DNA of 14,485 nucleotides from Acholeplasmataceae bacterium UBA5617. Lineage in GTDB: Bacteria > Bacillota_I > Bacilli_A > Acholeplasmatales > Acholeplasmataceae. Location: NCBI GenBank assembly GCA_002424575.1, contig DIKN01000131.1, forward strand, positions 1 to 14,485, in the 5' to 3' direction. The position numbers and the translations under genes are program-made. The notes under the pieces are model-generated. The model saw only the letters and a list, made by a program, of their open reading frames with translations. It made no database searches and had not been told where the DNA came from. Below, one piece after another: positions 1 to 7,524 of the stretch (the first letter of the stretch is position 1; every line of letters begins with the position of its first letter).

Positions 1-314
1 CAGTCATCGCTGGAGCCGATCAATTCGTAACTGACAAAAAAGGGAATAAATCCCGTAAAACAGGCCGCGTTATCAAAGTGTATCCAAGAACGGATCGCGT
101 GTTGGTTGAAGGTGTCAACATGGTTAAAAAACATCAAAGACCAACCCAAGCCAATGATAAGGGCGGTATCGTAGAAAAAGAAGCACCCATTCATGTTTCG
201 AACGTAGCACTCCTTGATCCAAAGACAGGTAAACCAACCCGTATCGGCATCAAAGAAGTCGATGGTAAGAAGATCCGCTACGCGAAAAAATCAGGCGCAA
301 GCCTTGATAAATAA
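1..314 (+). CDS. rplX: 50S ribosomal protein L24, 5' end outside the window
   Basis: L24 is an assembly-initiator protein of the large subunit that binds 23S rRNA near the exit tunnel. The reading frame is open from base 3 to the TAA at 312-314, and the true start lies upstream. The stretch [20 protein letters not shown] and the later EAPIHVSNV and [11 protein letters not shown] match Gram-positive L24 closely. The KOW loop near the N-terminus is longer than usual: between VIAG and KTGRV it carries about ten extra residues ([14 protein letters not shown] region) compared with the Bacillus protein as I recall it. It is the first gene seen of the spc operon, and rplE follows after 12 nt. The family assignment is secure; the missing N-terminus cannot be described. 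Confidence 0.96.
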   Translation, partial: VIAGADQFVTDKKGNKSRKTGRVIKVYPRTDRVLVEGVNMVKKHQRPTQANDKGGIVEKEAPIHVSNVALLDPKTGKPTRIGIKEVDGKKIRYAKKSGASLDK

Positions 315-326
315 GGAGTTTAGACA

Positions 327-866
327 ATGAGCATCATTAAAGAAAGATATGACAATGTTGTCAAACCCGAACTGATTAAGGCATTTAATTACACGTCTGT
401 GATGCAGGTGCCTAAAATTGAAAAAATTGTTGTCAACATGGGTGTCGGTGACGCCGTATTCAACCCCAAAGTCTTAGACGATGCGGTTGAAGAATTAAGA
501 GCAATCACCGGTCAAAAACCACTCGTAACCAAAGCAAAGAACTCCATTTCTAACTTCAAACTTAGAGAAGGTATGGCTATTGGTGCGAAGGTTACACTCC
601 GTGGTGATCGCATGTGGTTTTTCCTTGATAAGCTGATTAATATCGCACTCCCACGTGTACGTGACTTCAGAGGTATTTCTTCAAACTCCTTTGATGGTCG
701 TGGTAACTACACGGTTGGTATCAAGGAACAAATCATTTTCCCAGAAATCAGCCTCGACAAAGTTAAAAAAGTTCGTGGTATGGACATCGTAATTGTAACA
801 ACGGCACAATCAGACCAAGAAGGTCGTCAACTCTTGACACTCCTTGGCATGCCGTTTAAGAAGTAA
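327..866 (+). CDS. rplE: 50S ribosomal protein L5
   Basis: L5 binds 5S rRNA and forms part of the central protuberance, touching the P-site tRNA. The 179-residue length is normal for the family. Recognisable segments are the N-terminal [15 protein letters not shown], the conserved [32 protein letters not shown], and the later [19 protein letters not shown]. The start ATG follows a TAAGGAG site at 312-318 that overlaps the rplX stop codon. It lies between rplX and rpsN as in other spc operons. Nothing unusual was seen. Confidence 0.98.
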   Translation: MSIIKERYDNVVKPELIKAFNYTSVMQVPKIEKIVVNMGVGDAVFNPKVLDDAVEELRAITGQKPLVTKAKNSISNFKLREGMAIGAKVTLRGDRMWFFLDKLINIALPRVRDFRGISSNSFDGRGNYTVGIKEQIIFPEISLDKVKKVRGMDIVIVTTAQSDQEGRQLLTLLGMPFKK

Positions 867-877
867 GGAGGCGCACT

Positions 878-1147
878 ATGGCAAAAAAATCAAAGATCGT
901 AAAAGAAGCAAAGCGTCGCGTGATTGTTGAACGTTATGCAGACATTCGTGAACAGTTAAAAGAAAAGGGCGATTACGCTGCACTTTCTAAACTTCCACGT
1001 AATGCATCTCCAACACGTTTAAGAAATCGCGATGCACTTGATGGTCGTCCAAGAGGCTATATGCGCAAGTTTGGCTTGTCACGTTTAACATTCCGTGAAT
1101 TGGCACATAAGGGTGAACTTCCCGGTGTCAAAAAAGCAAGCTGGTAA
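878..1147 (+). CDS. rpsN: 30S ribosomal protein S14, long zinc-independent form
   Basis: S14 sits in the head of the small subunit. At 89 residues this is the long form, without the CxxC...CxxC zinc ribbon of the roughly 61-residue form that most low-GC Gram-positives keep at this operon position. No cysteine is present in the whole protein. The C-terminal [26 protein letters not shown] segment, cut here to key residues NR, GRPRGY and FGLSR, is diagnostic of S14. The AAGGAGG site at 865-871 is 6 nt from the ATG. In Bacillus the long paralogue is encoded elsewhere and is zinc-repressed, so its presence as the operon copy is notable. Whether a second rpsN exists in the genome cannot be seen. 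Confidence 0.97.
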   Translation: MAKKSKIVKEAKRRVIVERYADIREQLKEKGDYAALSKLPRNASPTRLRNRDALDGRPRGYMRKFGLSRLTFRELAHKGELPGVKKASW

Positions 1148-1159
1148 GGAGGAAGAACA

Positions 1160-1558
1160 ATGGTTATGACTGATCCAATTGCGGATATGCTGACCCGTAT
1201 TCGTAACGCGAATAGAATGCGTCACGAAAAAGTAGAAATGCCAGCTTCTCGTTTGAAGACCGATGTCTTATCGGTTCTCAAAAAAGAAGGTTTTATTGTG
1301 GACTACCAAGTCGCAAAAGATGGCGTTCAAGGCAAAATTGTTGTCACCTTGAAATACACATCCAATAAAGAACGTGTTATCAAGGGATTAAAACGGATAT
1401 CGAAACCAGGTCTTCGTGTGTACACTACAGTTGAAAATCTACCCAAGGTCTTAAACGGTCTCGGGATTGCTGTGATTTCCACATCAAAAGGTATTATGAC
1501 CGATCGTGAAGCACGTTTGGCACAAGTTGGCGGCGAAGTACTCGCCTACGTTTGGTAA
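1160..1558 (+). CDS. rpsH: 30S ribosomal protein S8
   Basis: S8 binds the central domain of 16S rRNA and is needed early in small-subunit assembly; in enterobacteria it also represses its own operon. The 132 residues open with [17 protein letters not shown], a hallmark of S8, and close with the conserved [22 protein letters not shown] (key residues [14 protein letters not shown]). Two in-frame ATGs lie at 1160 and 1166. The first is chosen because the AAGGAGG at 1146-1152 is then 7 nt away, against 13 nt for the second. No S8-type translational operator was recognised near rplE, and none was modelled. Confidence 0.97.
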   Translation: MVMTDPIADMLTRIRNANRMRHEKVEMPASRLKTDVLSVLKKEGFIVDYQVAKDGVQGKIVVTLKYTSNKERVIKGLKRISKPGLRVYTTVENLPKVLNGLGIAVISTSKGIMTDREARLAQVGGEVLAYVW

Positions 1559-1572
1559 TTAAGGAGGATATT

Positions 1573-2112
1573 ATGTCACGTATAGGTAATAAAGTGATTC
1601 ATGTTCCTGCTGGCGTTACTGTAACGATTAACCCTGAAAACCACGTGGTTGTTAAGGGTCCAAAAGGTCAACTTGAATTCACATTTAACAACACGCTCAC
1701 CATCAAGCTGGAAGGTCATGATGTTCACATCAGCCGTCCAAATGATGAAATTTTTACACGTAAAATTCACGGAACAACCCGCGCTCTGTTAGCAAACATG
1801 GTGCACGGTGTGTCCGTCGGCTTCAAGAAGCAACTTGAAATTCGCGGTGTCGGTTACCGTGCAGCACTCCAAGGCAACGTGGTTAACTTAGCGATGGGTT
1901 ATTCTCATCCTGTTGATCTCGAAATCCCCAAAGGGCTCAAGGTATCTATTCCTAAGAATACCGATATCATCATCGAAGGTGCTGATAAGCAACTCGTTGG
2001 TGAATTTGCAGCGAAAATCAGAAGTGTTCGTAAGCCAGAGCCTTACCTTGGAAAAGGTATTCGCTATGTAGACGAATATGTGGCTAGAAAAGCCGGAAAG
2101 ACTGCTAAGTAA
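1573..2112 (+). CDS. rplF: 50S ribosomal protein L6
   Basis: L6 binds 23S rRNA helix 97 near the factor-binding site of the large subunit. The 179-residue protein starts [17 protein letters not shown] and carries the conserved GPKGQLEF and the C-terminal [12 protein letters not shown], both typical of L6. An upstream in-frame TTG at 1552 would add seven residues, but it overlaps the end of rpsH and has no ribosome site. The ATG at 1573 sits 5 nt after AAGGAGG (1561-1567), so it is the better start. It is separated from rpsH by 14 nt and from rplR by 14 nt. Confidence 0.97.
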   Translation: MSRIGNKVIHVPAGVTVTINPENHVVVKGPKGQLEFTFNNTLTIKLEGHDVHISRPNDEIFTRKIHGTTRALLANMVHGVSVGFKKQLEIRGVGYRAALQGNVVNLAMGYSHPVDLEIPKGLKVSIPKNTDIIIEGADKQLVGEFAAKIRSVRKPEPYLGKGIRYVDEYVARKAGKTAK

Positions 2113-2126
2113 GGGAGGACGCACAT

Positions 2127-2480
2127 ATGATCAGAAAAAATTCAAGTAATGAAACTCGTCAAAAGCGTCATCTTCGTATCCGCAAGATCGTGCAAGGAAC
2201 ACAGGAACGTCCAAGACTTTCCATCTACCGTTCCAACTCTGCTATCTATGTACAAATCATCGATGACGAAAAGCAAACAACATTGCTTTCCGCACGTTCT
2301 CAGGAACTCGGCCTTAAGCATTCAAACATTGAAACCGCTAAGGCAGTTGGTAAATTGATTGCTGAAAAGGCATTAGCTCAAGGTGTATCATCAGTTGTTT
2401 TTGATCGCAGTGGTTATCTCTACCACGGCAAGATCAAGGCATTAGCTGAAGCTGCACGTGAAGCTGGCCTGCAATTCTAA
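2127..2480 (+). CDS. rplR: 50S ribosomal protein L18
   Basis: L18 binds 5S rRNA together with L5 in the central protuberance. The length, 117 residues, is normal. Diagnostic segments are the basic N-terminus ([21 protein letters not shown]), shortened here to key residues RLSIYRSN, and the C-terminal [20 protein letters not shown]. The AGGGAGG at 2112-2118 lies 8 nt before the ATG. It sits between rplF and rpsE as expected, and nothing is out of the ordinary. Confidence 0.97.
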   Translation: MIRKNSSNETRQKRHLRIRKIVQGTQERPRLSIYRSNSAIYVQIIDDEKQTTLLSARSQELGLKHSNIETAKAVGKLIAEKALAQGVSSVVFDRSGYLYHGKIKALAEAAREAGLQF

Positions 2481-2494
2481 GGAGGAGAACGAAC

Positions 2495-3007
2495 ATGGCA
2501 AAAGAAAGATACATGCAAGAAGAACAAACCGACAACCAGTTCGAAGAACGCGTTGTTGCCATTAACCGCGTCACCAAAGTTGTTAAGGGTGGTCGCCGTT
2601 TCCGTTTTGCAGCCTTAGTTGTTATCGGTAACAAACAAGGTCAAGTCGGCTTTGGTACAGGTAAAGCTGCTGAAGTTCCCGATGCGATTAAAAAAGCAGT
2701 TGAACAAGCGAAGACAAACATGATCAATGTTCCTATCGTAGGTTCAACCATTCCTCATGAAATCACAGGTCACTACGGTGCAGGTAAAGTATTTTTAAAG
2801 CCTGCAGCTGAAGGTACTGGTATCATCGCTGGTGGTGCGGTCCGTGCTGTATTCGAACTCGCTGGCGTCAATGATATTCTCTCCAAGTCACTCGGTTCAA
2901 GCACACCCATTAACATGGTTCGTGCAACCTTCAAAGGTTTACAAGAACTGAGAACGGCTGAAAAAGTCGCTGCTCTTCGTGGCATCGATATCTCGGGGTT
3001 GGTCTAA
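2495..3007 (+). CDS. rpsE: 30S ribosomal protein S5
   Basis: S5 lies at the mRNA entry side of the small subunit and contributes to decoding accuracy and helicase action on mRNA. The 170-residue protein has the double-stranded RNA-binding N-domain ([20 protein letters not shown], with [14 protein letters not shown] following) and the S5 C-domain ([19 protein letters not shown], then [10 protein letters not shown]). An 11-residue acidic/polar N-terminal tail precedes the conserved core, as is common. The AAGGAGG at 2479-2485 overlaps the rplR stop. The stop codon TAA shares its last base with the ATG of rpmD, which points to coupled translation. Confidence 0.98.
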   Translation: MAKERYMQEEQTDNQFEERVVAINRVTKVVKGGRRFRFAALVVIGNKQGQVGFGTGKAAEVPDAIKKAVEQAKTNMINVPIVGSTIPHEITGHYGAGKVFLKPAAEGTGIIAGGAVRAVFELAGVNDILSKSLGSSTPINMVRATFKGLQELRTAEKVAALRGIDISGLV

Positions 3008-3186
3008 TGAAACTACAAGTAACACTCAAAAGAAGCCTGATTGGACGCAAGCCTAATCAAATTAAAACAGCACATGCATTAGGACTGAGAAAAGTTAATC
3101 AAGTCGTGGTAAAAGAGGCTAATGAAGCCATTACCGGAATGATCAATACCATCATTCATTTGGTTGACGTCAAAGAAGTAGAGTAA
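3007..3186 (+). CDS. rpmD: 50S ribosomal protein L30
   Basis: This short gene encodes 59 residues beginning [20 protein letters not shown] and including [14 protein letters not shown], the standard L30 pattern: a small ferredoxin-like protein of the large subunit near 5S rRNA. The ATG overlaps the rpsE stop codon by one base (TAATG). It is the only ribosomal gene here without a clear AAGGAG site; only a G-rich run lies upstream (around 2996-3003), so ribosomes finishing rpsE probably re-initiate. Its place between rpsE and rplO is the usual one in Gram-positive bacteria. Some bacteria lack this protein, so its retention is mildly informative. Confidence 0.95.
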   Translation: MKLQVTLKRSLIGRKPNQIKTAHALGLRKVNQVVVKEANEAITGMINTIIHLVDVKEVE

Positions 3187-3198
3187 GGAGGACGACCC

Positions 3199-3636
3199 AT
3201 GTTAAACGAATTAAGACCCGTAGAAGGCGCTCGTAAAAACCGTAAACGTGTAGGTAGAGGTCCAGGTTCTGGAACCGGTAAAACAGCTGGTAAAGGAACT
3301 AAAGGTCAGCTCGCACGCTCAGGTGGCGGCCCTCGCCCAGGTTTTGAAGGTGGACAGATCCCCTTCTTCCAAAGACTTCCCAAGCGTGGATTCAACAATG
3401 TTAACCGTAAAGAATACGCTGTTGTAAACTTATCCGATTTGAATCAATTCAATGATGGAGAAATCATTACCCCAGAAGTATTAATCGCTCGCAATGTTTT
3501 GAAAAAGCTTAACTCTGGCGTCAAAGTTCTTGCAAACGGAACATTGGAAAAGAAGTTAACCGTCAAAGCACATGTCTTTTCAAAGGCTGCTGAAGCAGCT
3601 ATCGTAGCGGCTGGTGGAACTGTTGAGGTGATGTAA
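3199..3636 (+). CDS. rplO: 50S ribosomal protein L15
   Basis: L15 is a late-assembly protein whose long basic N-terminal extension reaches into 23S rRNA. The 145-residue protein has the glycine- and arginine-rich extension ([20 protein letters not shown] and [21 protein letters not shown], key residues GRGxGSGxGKT and GFEGGQxP), followed by the conserved C-terminal fold ending AAGGTVEVM. The AAGGAGG at 3185-3191 lies 7 nt before the ATG. The last codons contain GAGGTGAT, which doubles as the ribosome site of secY 1 nt downstream. Confidence 0.98.
   Translation: MLNELRPVEGARKNRKRVGRGPGSGTGKTAGKGTKGQLARSGGGPRPGFEGGQIPFFQRLPKRGFNNVNRKEYAVVNLSDLNQFNDGEIITPEVLIARNVLKKLNSGVKVLANGTLEKKLTVKAHVFSKAAEAAIVAAGGTVEVM
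3625..3632 (+). promoter_or_regulatory. Ribosome binding site of secY inside the end of rplO
   Basis: GAGGTGAT matches eight consecutive bases of the 16S rRNA 3'-end complement and is 5 nt from the GTG at 3638. It lies within the last codons of rplO, so translation of rplO passes through it just before secY begins. This site decides the GTG start of secY. Confidence 0.85.
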
Positions 3637-3637
3637 A

Positions 3638-4951
3638 GTGTGGTTACGTATAAAGCGAATTCTAAGTAACAAAACGGTGATGCTACGCTTAGCATTCACC
3701 CTATTCATTCTTTTGGTTGTTAGAATTACAAGTCATATCACAGTACCACTCTTCGACACACGTGCGATTGTTCAATTTATGGAATCCTCGGGTAGCTTTG
3801 TTGCCATCTTGAATAACTTCAGTGGTCAAGCGCTCGAACGATTCTCGATTCTCGCACTCGGGATTTCACCCTATATCACCGCATCCATTGCGATTCAAAT
3901 GCTACAAATGGTCGTTCCATCCTTCAAGGAATGGAGTGAACAAGGTGAAACAGGTAAGCAAAAACTTAACCGTATCACCCGCTATTCTGCGATCGCTTTA
4001 GCATTCATTCAAGCATTTGCACTCATCATTGGTATGAGCGTTAACGGTAGCGTGCTCGTGCCTTCGCTCGAAGCATCTGCAGTTGAACAATATCGTTATT
4101 TCTTCTATATCTACATGGCACTCGTCATGACCGGTGGTTCTGCGCTCGCCATTTGGCTTGCCGATATGATCACCAAGCGTGGTATAGGAAACGGAACCTC
4201 GATTTTAATCACTGCCGGTATCGTCACCAGCTTACCCGCGATGTGGACAACCCTATGGACAAAATATGTGGTTAACGGAACAGGTGGATGGGACATTGTC
4301 TTCTTCATCATGATTCTAGTTCTCTATTTTGCAATTTTACTTGGTGTCGTTTACATGCACATTGCTGTACGCAAGATTCCCATTCAATATGCGAACCGTC
4401 AGGGTAAATCAGATTCTCATATTCCCATGAAGATCAACAGCGCAAGCGTGATCCCTGTCATCTTCGCACAAACCATTCTCAGTATCCCACTGACCGTCGT
4501 CGGTTTTACCGGTGGTGGTTCAGTCACAGGTATTGGGGCATGGATTAACAGTATTTTCAATTACCAAGAACCCATCGGGTTTATCCTCTATGTCATTTTG
4601 ATTATCGTGTTCTCATTCTTCTATTCCTTCTTAACCATCAACCCTGAGAAGATTTCAGAAAACTTAACGAAGTCGAATGCATACGTACCCGGTATTCGTC
4701 CAGGTATTGATACCAAGGACTTCATTGCGAAGCTCCTCTTCAAGATTACGGTCATCGGTACTGTCTATCTTGTCGTACTTGCCATCTTACCGATACTCAC
4801 AACGATTGTTTTCGGATTCACCGGAAATGAAGCAAATGCGATCACTTTAGGTGGAACCAGCTTACTGATTATTGTAGGGGTTGCTATTGAAACCACACAG
4901 CAGGTAGAAGCAGACGCAAGTCAAACAGAATACAGTGGCATCTTTCGCTAA
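3638..4951 (+). CDS. secY: Protein translocase subunit SecY
   Basis: SecY is the channel subunit of the SecYEG translocon in the cytoplasmic membrane. It exports unfolded proteins, including the lipoprotein nuclease encoded further along. The 437 residues contain ten predicted hydrophobic segments. Recognisable blocks include ALGISPYITASIAIQMLQM near residues 75-93, GNGTSILITAGI near 183-194, and KINSASVIPVIFAQ in the second half, followed by NPEKISENL and YVPGIRPG. The start is GTG, 1 nt after the rplO stop, and is supported by the strong ribosome site at 3625-3632. adk follows after 14 nt. Length and motifs are normal for Firmicutes. Confidence 0.98.
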   Translation: MWLRIKRILSNKTVMLRLAFTLFILLVVRITSHITVPLFDTRAIVQFMESSGSFVAILNNFSGQALERFSILALGISPYITASIAIQMLQMVVPSFKEWSEQGETGKQKLNRITRYSAIALAFIQAFALIIGMSVNGSVLVPSLEASAVEQYRYFFYIYMALVMTGGSALAIWLADMITKRGIGNGTSILITAGIVTSLPAMWTTLWTKYVVNGTGGWDIVFFIMILVLYFAILLGVVYMHIAVRKIPIQYANRQGKSDSHIPMKINSASVIPVIFAQTILSIPLTVVGFTGGGSVTGIGAWINSIFNYQEPIGFILYVILIIVFSFFYSFLTINPEKISENLTKSNAYVPGIRPGIDTKDFIAKLLFKITVIGTVYLVVLAILPILTTIVFGFTGNEANAITLGGTSLLIIVGVAIETTQQVEADASQTEYSGIFR

Positions 4952-4965
4952 GTGAGGATATGATT

Positions 4966-5616
4966 ATGCGCATCATTCTGATGGGCCCTCCCGGTGTGGG
5001 TAAGGGTACAGAAGCAGAACTTTTGGTGAAACATTATCATATTCCACATGTGTCGACCGGACAAATCTTCCGGGAGCTCTATAAAGATAATACAACCGTT
5101 GGTAAAATTGCTAAAGAATACATCGATCGCGGCGAACTCGTCCCTGATCACATCACGAATGAAATCGTTCGTCACCGATTGATGCATAAGGATTGCAAGA
5201 AGGGTTTTCTCTTCGACGGCTATCCGCGTAACATTGAACAAGCGAAAGCATTTGATGTTCTTCTCGATGAAATGGGTTGGAAGCTCAATGCGGTGATCAA
5301 CATCGCAGCTCCCGACGACGTCATTGTGAAGCGTATTGCAGGGCGACGTGTCTGCGAATCCTGTGGCGCTGTCTATCATATCATCAACAAAAAGCCCCAA
5401 ATAGAAGGCATCTGTGATCTTGATGGTGGTAAACTTATTCAGCGTGCAGATGACATGGAAGAAACGGTTCAACGAAGACTTCGCGTCTATAATGAACAAA
5501 CAGCACCTGTCATCGGCTACTACAGAAACAAAGGATCTATCGTTGAGATCGATGGCACACAATCGATCCAAACAACCGATTCAACCATTAAGAAAGTATT
5601 AGGTGAGATGAATTGA
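4966..5616 (+). CDS. adk: Adenylate kinase
   Basis: Adenylate kinase converts ATP + AMP to 2 ADP in the cytoplasm. The start at 4966 gives 216 residues; the ATG at 4960 is only 2 nt from the GTGAGGA site (4952-4958), while 4966 is 8 nt away. The P-loop GPPGVGKGT is at residues 7-15, the AMP-binding STGQIFR near 30-36, and FDGYPRN near 83-89. The lid is the long type with C130, C133, C150 and D153, the zinc-site pattern of the Bacillus enzyme. The usual aspartate of the STGD motif is glutamine, and the common GTQAE is GTEAE. Lying between secY and map is the Gram-positive arrangement. The stop TGA overlaps the start of map. Confidence 0.97.
   Translation: MRIILMGPPGVGKGTEAELLVKHYHIPHVSTGQIFRELYKDNTTVGKIAKEYIDRGELVPDHITNEIVRHRLMHKDCKKGFLFDGYPRNIEQAKAFDVLLDEMGWKLNAVINIAAPDDVIVKRIAGRRVCESCGAVYHIINKKPQIEGICDLDGGKLIQRADDMEETVQRRLRVYNEQTAPVIGYYRNKGSIVEIDGTQSIQTTDSTIKKVLGEMN
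5601..5606 (+). promoter_or_regulatory. Ribosome binding site of map inside the end of adk
   Basis: AGGTGA lies 6 nt before the TTG at 5613, within the final adk codons. It supports a TTG start, which has no nearby ATG alternative that keeps the conserved N-terminus. Confidence 0.7.
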
Positions 5617-6371
5617 TCTTAATCAAATCACAACGCGAAATTGAGTTGATGCGTGAAGCTGGACGCATCTTAGATTTAACGAGACAACTGCTTGAACATC
5701 AGATCAAGCCCGGTGTTTCAACGCTTCAACTCGATGCGCTCGCCGAAGAACATATTCGACATCTTGGAGCTACCCCCTCTTTCAAAGGTTATCATGGCTT
5801 TCCAGGATCCATCTGTACTTCCATCAATGAAGTTGTTGTTCACGGTATTCCTTCTGCAAAGCATGTGCTCAAAGAAGGAGACATTATTACCTTAGATTTT
5901 GGCGTCAATTACAAAGGATATCACGCCGATTCCGCGACCACCTATCCTGTAGGACAGGTGACCAGAGAGATTCAACAACTCTTAGACGTTACGGAAAAAA
6001 GTTTATACATCGGACTAGAACAAGCAAAACCAGGCAACCATGTATCCGATATATCCTACGCGATTGAAAGTTTCGTCAAACCCTTCGGGTATGGTATCGT
6101 TGAAGAGTTCACCGGTCATGGCATCGGTAGAGATCTTCATGAAGAACCTTACGTTCCCAATTTTGGAAAACCGAAGCAAGGCCCGGTGTTGAAACCGGGA
6201 ATGACATTTTGCGTGGAACCGATGATCAATCTCGGAACCAAACGCGTAAAAATACTGTCTGATAATTGGACAACAGTCACATCGGATCGCAAACCATCCG
6301 CTCACTTTGAGCACATGATTGTGATCACGGAAACTGGATATGAGATCTTAACCATTGCAAAGAAGGAGTGA
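5613..6371 (+). CDS. map: Methionine aminopeptidase, type I
   Basis: This enzyme removes the initiator methionine from nascent proteins. The 252-residue protein has the pita-bread fold signature with all five metal ligands: D95 (TLDFG), D106 (HADSA), H169 (TGHGIG), E202 (VEPM) and E233 (HFEH). The substrate-facing histidines H78 (VVHGIP) and H176 (DLHEEP) are also present. No N-terminal SH3 or zinc extension exists, which makes it type Ia. The start is TTG, overlapping the adk TGA stop (positions 5613-5616), so the two are translationally coupled. It ends in TGA directly before infA. Confidence 0.97.
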   Translation: MILIKSQREIELMREAGRILDLTRQLLEHQIKPGVSTLQLDALAEEHIRHLGATPSFKGYHGFPGSICTSINEVVVHGIPSAKHVLKEGDIITLDFGVNYKGYHADSATTYPVGQVTREIQQLLDVTEKSLYIGLEQAKPGNHVSDISYAIESFVKPFGYGIVEEFTGHGIGRDLHEEPYVPNFGKPKQGPVLKPGMTFCVEPMINLGTKRVKILSDNWTTVTSDRKPSAHFEHMIVITETGYEILTIAKKE

Positions 6372-6375
6372 ATCT

Positions 6376-6597
6376 ATGGCTAGAGAAGATTTAATTGAAG
6401 TCGAAGCAAAAGTCATCGAAGTGTTACCTAATACCAAATTCAAGGTTGAACTTCTCCAGAACGGTCATATCGTTCTGGCACACGTATCTGGTAAAATCCG
6501 CATGAATAACATACGCATTTTACCTGGTGATAAAGTAACCGTTGAGTTATCACCATACGATCTAACACGCGGCCGCATCACATATCGCCGCAAATAA
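6376..6597 (+). CDS. infA: Translation initiation factor IF-1
   Basis: IF-1 is a 73-residue OB-fold protein that occupies the A site of the 30S subunit during initiation. The start [19 protein letters not shown] and the segments [20 protein letters not shown] and [20 protein letters not shown] are those of IF-1, and the C-terminal RITYRRK is typical. An in-frame start seven codons upstream (6355) lies inside map and is rejected: the AAGGAG at 6363-6368 is 7 nt from the ATG at 6376. Gene order map-infA-rpmJ is standard. Confidence 0.98.
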   Translation: MAREDLIEVEAKVIEVLPNTKFKVELLQNGHIVLAHVSGKIRMNNIRILPGDKVTVELSPYDLTRGRITYRRK

Positions 6598-6609
6598 GGA
6601 GGAAATGAT

Positions 6610-6726
6610 ATGAAGGTTCGAGCATCAGTAAAAAAGAGAAGCGAAGACGATATCATCGTCAAGCGTAAAGGCAAAATTTATGTCATTAACAAAAAAAATA
6701 AAAGACATAATCAGAGACAAGGATAG
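6610..6726 (+). CDS. rpmJ: 50S ribosomal protein L36, cysteine-free form
   Basis: This 38-residue gene is identified by [10 protein letters not shown] at the start, [10 protein letters not shown] in the middle and the C-terminal RHNQRQG, plus its position between infA and rpsM and an AAGGAGG (6596-6602) 7 nt upstream. L36 is usually a zinc-ribbon protein with three cysteines and a histidine. Here the expected cysteine positions read serine, aspartate and asparagine (SEDD near residues 11-14 and N27), with no cysteine in the protein. It therefore belongs to the C-minus class that folds without zinc. L36 is among the last proteins to join the large subunit. Confidence 0.95.
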   Translation: MKVRASVKKRSEDDIIVKRKGKIYVINKKNKRHNQRQG

Positions 6727-6738
6727 TAGGAGGAAACT

Positions 6739-7104
6739 ATGGCAAGAATAGCAGGCGTTGACATTCCAAGCGACAAACGCGTCGTGGTTTCGTTAACTTA
6801 TGTATACGGAATTGGGTTACCCCTTTCCAAGCAAATTTTAAAGGACGCAAACGTCAGTGAAGAGACTCGCGTCAAGAACTTATCAGAAGATGAATTAAAC
6901 CGCATCCGTCAAGAAGTGACCAAGTACACCACCGAAGGTGACTTACGTCGTGAAATCACGCTCAACATCAAGCGTCTGATGGAAATCGGTTCTTATCGTG
7001 GCATTCGTCACCGTAAGGGATTGCCTGTTCGTGGTCAAAATACCCGTAACAATGCGCGTACCAGAAAAGGTAAAGCTAAGGCAATCGCTGGTAAGAAGAA
7101 GTAA
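6739..7104 (+). CDS. rpsM: 30S ribosomal protein S13
   Basis: S13 is in the head of the small subunit and contacts the large subunit and P-site tRNA. The 121 residues begin [20 protein letters not shown], continue with YVYGIG, and carry the conserved [19 protein letters not shown] (key residues YRGxRHxxGLPVRGQxT) before a lysine-rich tail. TAGGAGG at 6727-6733 is 5 nt from the ATG. It begins the alpha-operon portion of the cluster (rpsM-rpsK-rpoA-rplQ); rpsD is absent from that set, as is usual in Gram-positive bacteria. Confidence 0.98.
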   Translation: MARIAGVDIPSDKRVVVSLTYVYGIGLPLSKQILKDANVSEETRVKNLSEDELNRIRQEVTKYTTEGDLRREITLNIKRLMEIGSYRGIRHRKGLPVRGQNTRNNARTRKGKAKAIAGKKK

Positions 7105-7118
7105 AGGAGGAATAGAAC

Positions 7119-7505
7119 ATGGCTAAGAAAAAGACGACTAAACGCAAGGTTAAAAAGAATATTCCCCTTGGTGTTGCACACATTCATACCACATTTAACA
7201 ATACCATCGTCACCATCACCGATGTGGATGGCAATGCGATCGCATGGAGCAGTGCTGGTGCACTTGGCTTCAAGGGATCAAAGAAGTCCACACCTTATGC
7301 AGCACAAATGTCTGCAGAAGCAGTTGCTAAAGCAGCAATGGATAATGGTATGATTAAAGTTGAAGTATCAGTTAAGGGACCTGGTCCAGGTCGTGAAGCA
7401 GCGATTCGTTCGCTTCAAGCAGCTGGATTAGAAATCACTGCAATCAAAGATGTAACACCCGTACCACACAACGGATGCAGACCACCCAAACGTCCACGTG
7501 GCTAA
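7119..7505 (+). CDS. rpsK: 30S ribosomal protein S11
   Basis: S11 lies on the platform of the small subunit near the Shine-Dalgarno helix. The 128-residue sequence contains [57 protein letters not shown] and the C-terminal [13 protein letters not shown], all diagnostic. The lysine-rich first 14 residues are common in this group. AAGGAGG at 7104-7110 overlaps the rpsM stop and lies 8 nt before the ATG. Confidence 0.98.
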   Translation: MAKKKTTKRKVKKNIPLGVAHIHTTFNNTIVTITDVDGNAIAWSSAGALGFKGSKKSTPYAAQMSAEAVAKAAMDNGMIKVEVSVKGPGPGREAAIRSLQAAGLEITAIKDVTPVPHNGCRPPKRPRG

Positions 7506-7524
7506 TTTGAAGGAGGGGTAACTT

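Noticed and set aside
1552..1572. TTG start adding seven residues to L6
   Set aside because: It has no ribosome site, overlaps the rpsH stop, and the conserved protein begins MSRIGNK at 1573.
4948..5571. A 207-codon open frame on the - strand, antisense to adk
   Set aside because: It mirrors adenylate kinase, whose motifs are unmistakable. The antisense protein has no recognisable domain, and its frame is explained by the codon bias of adk.
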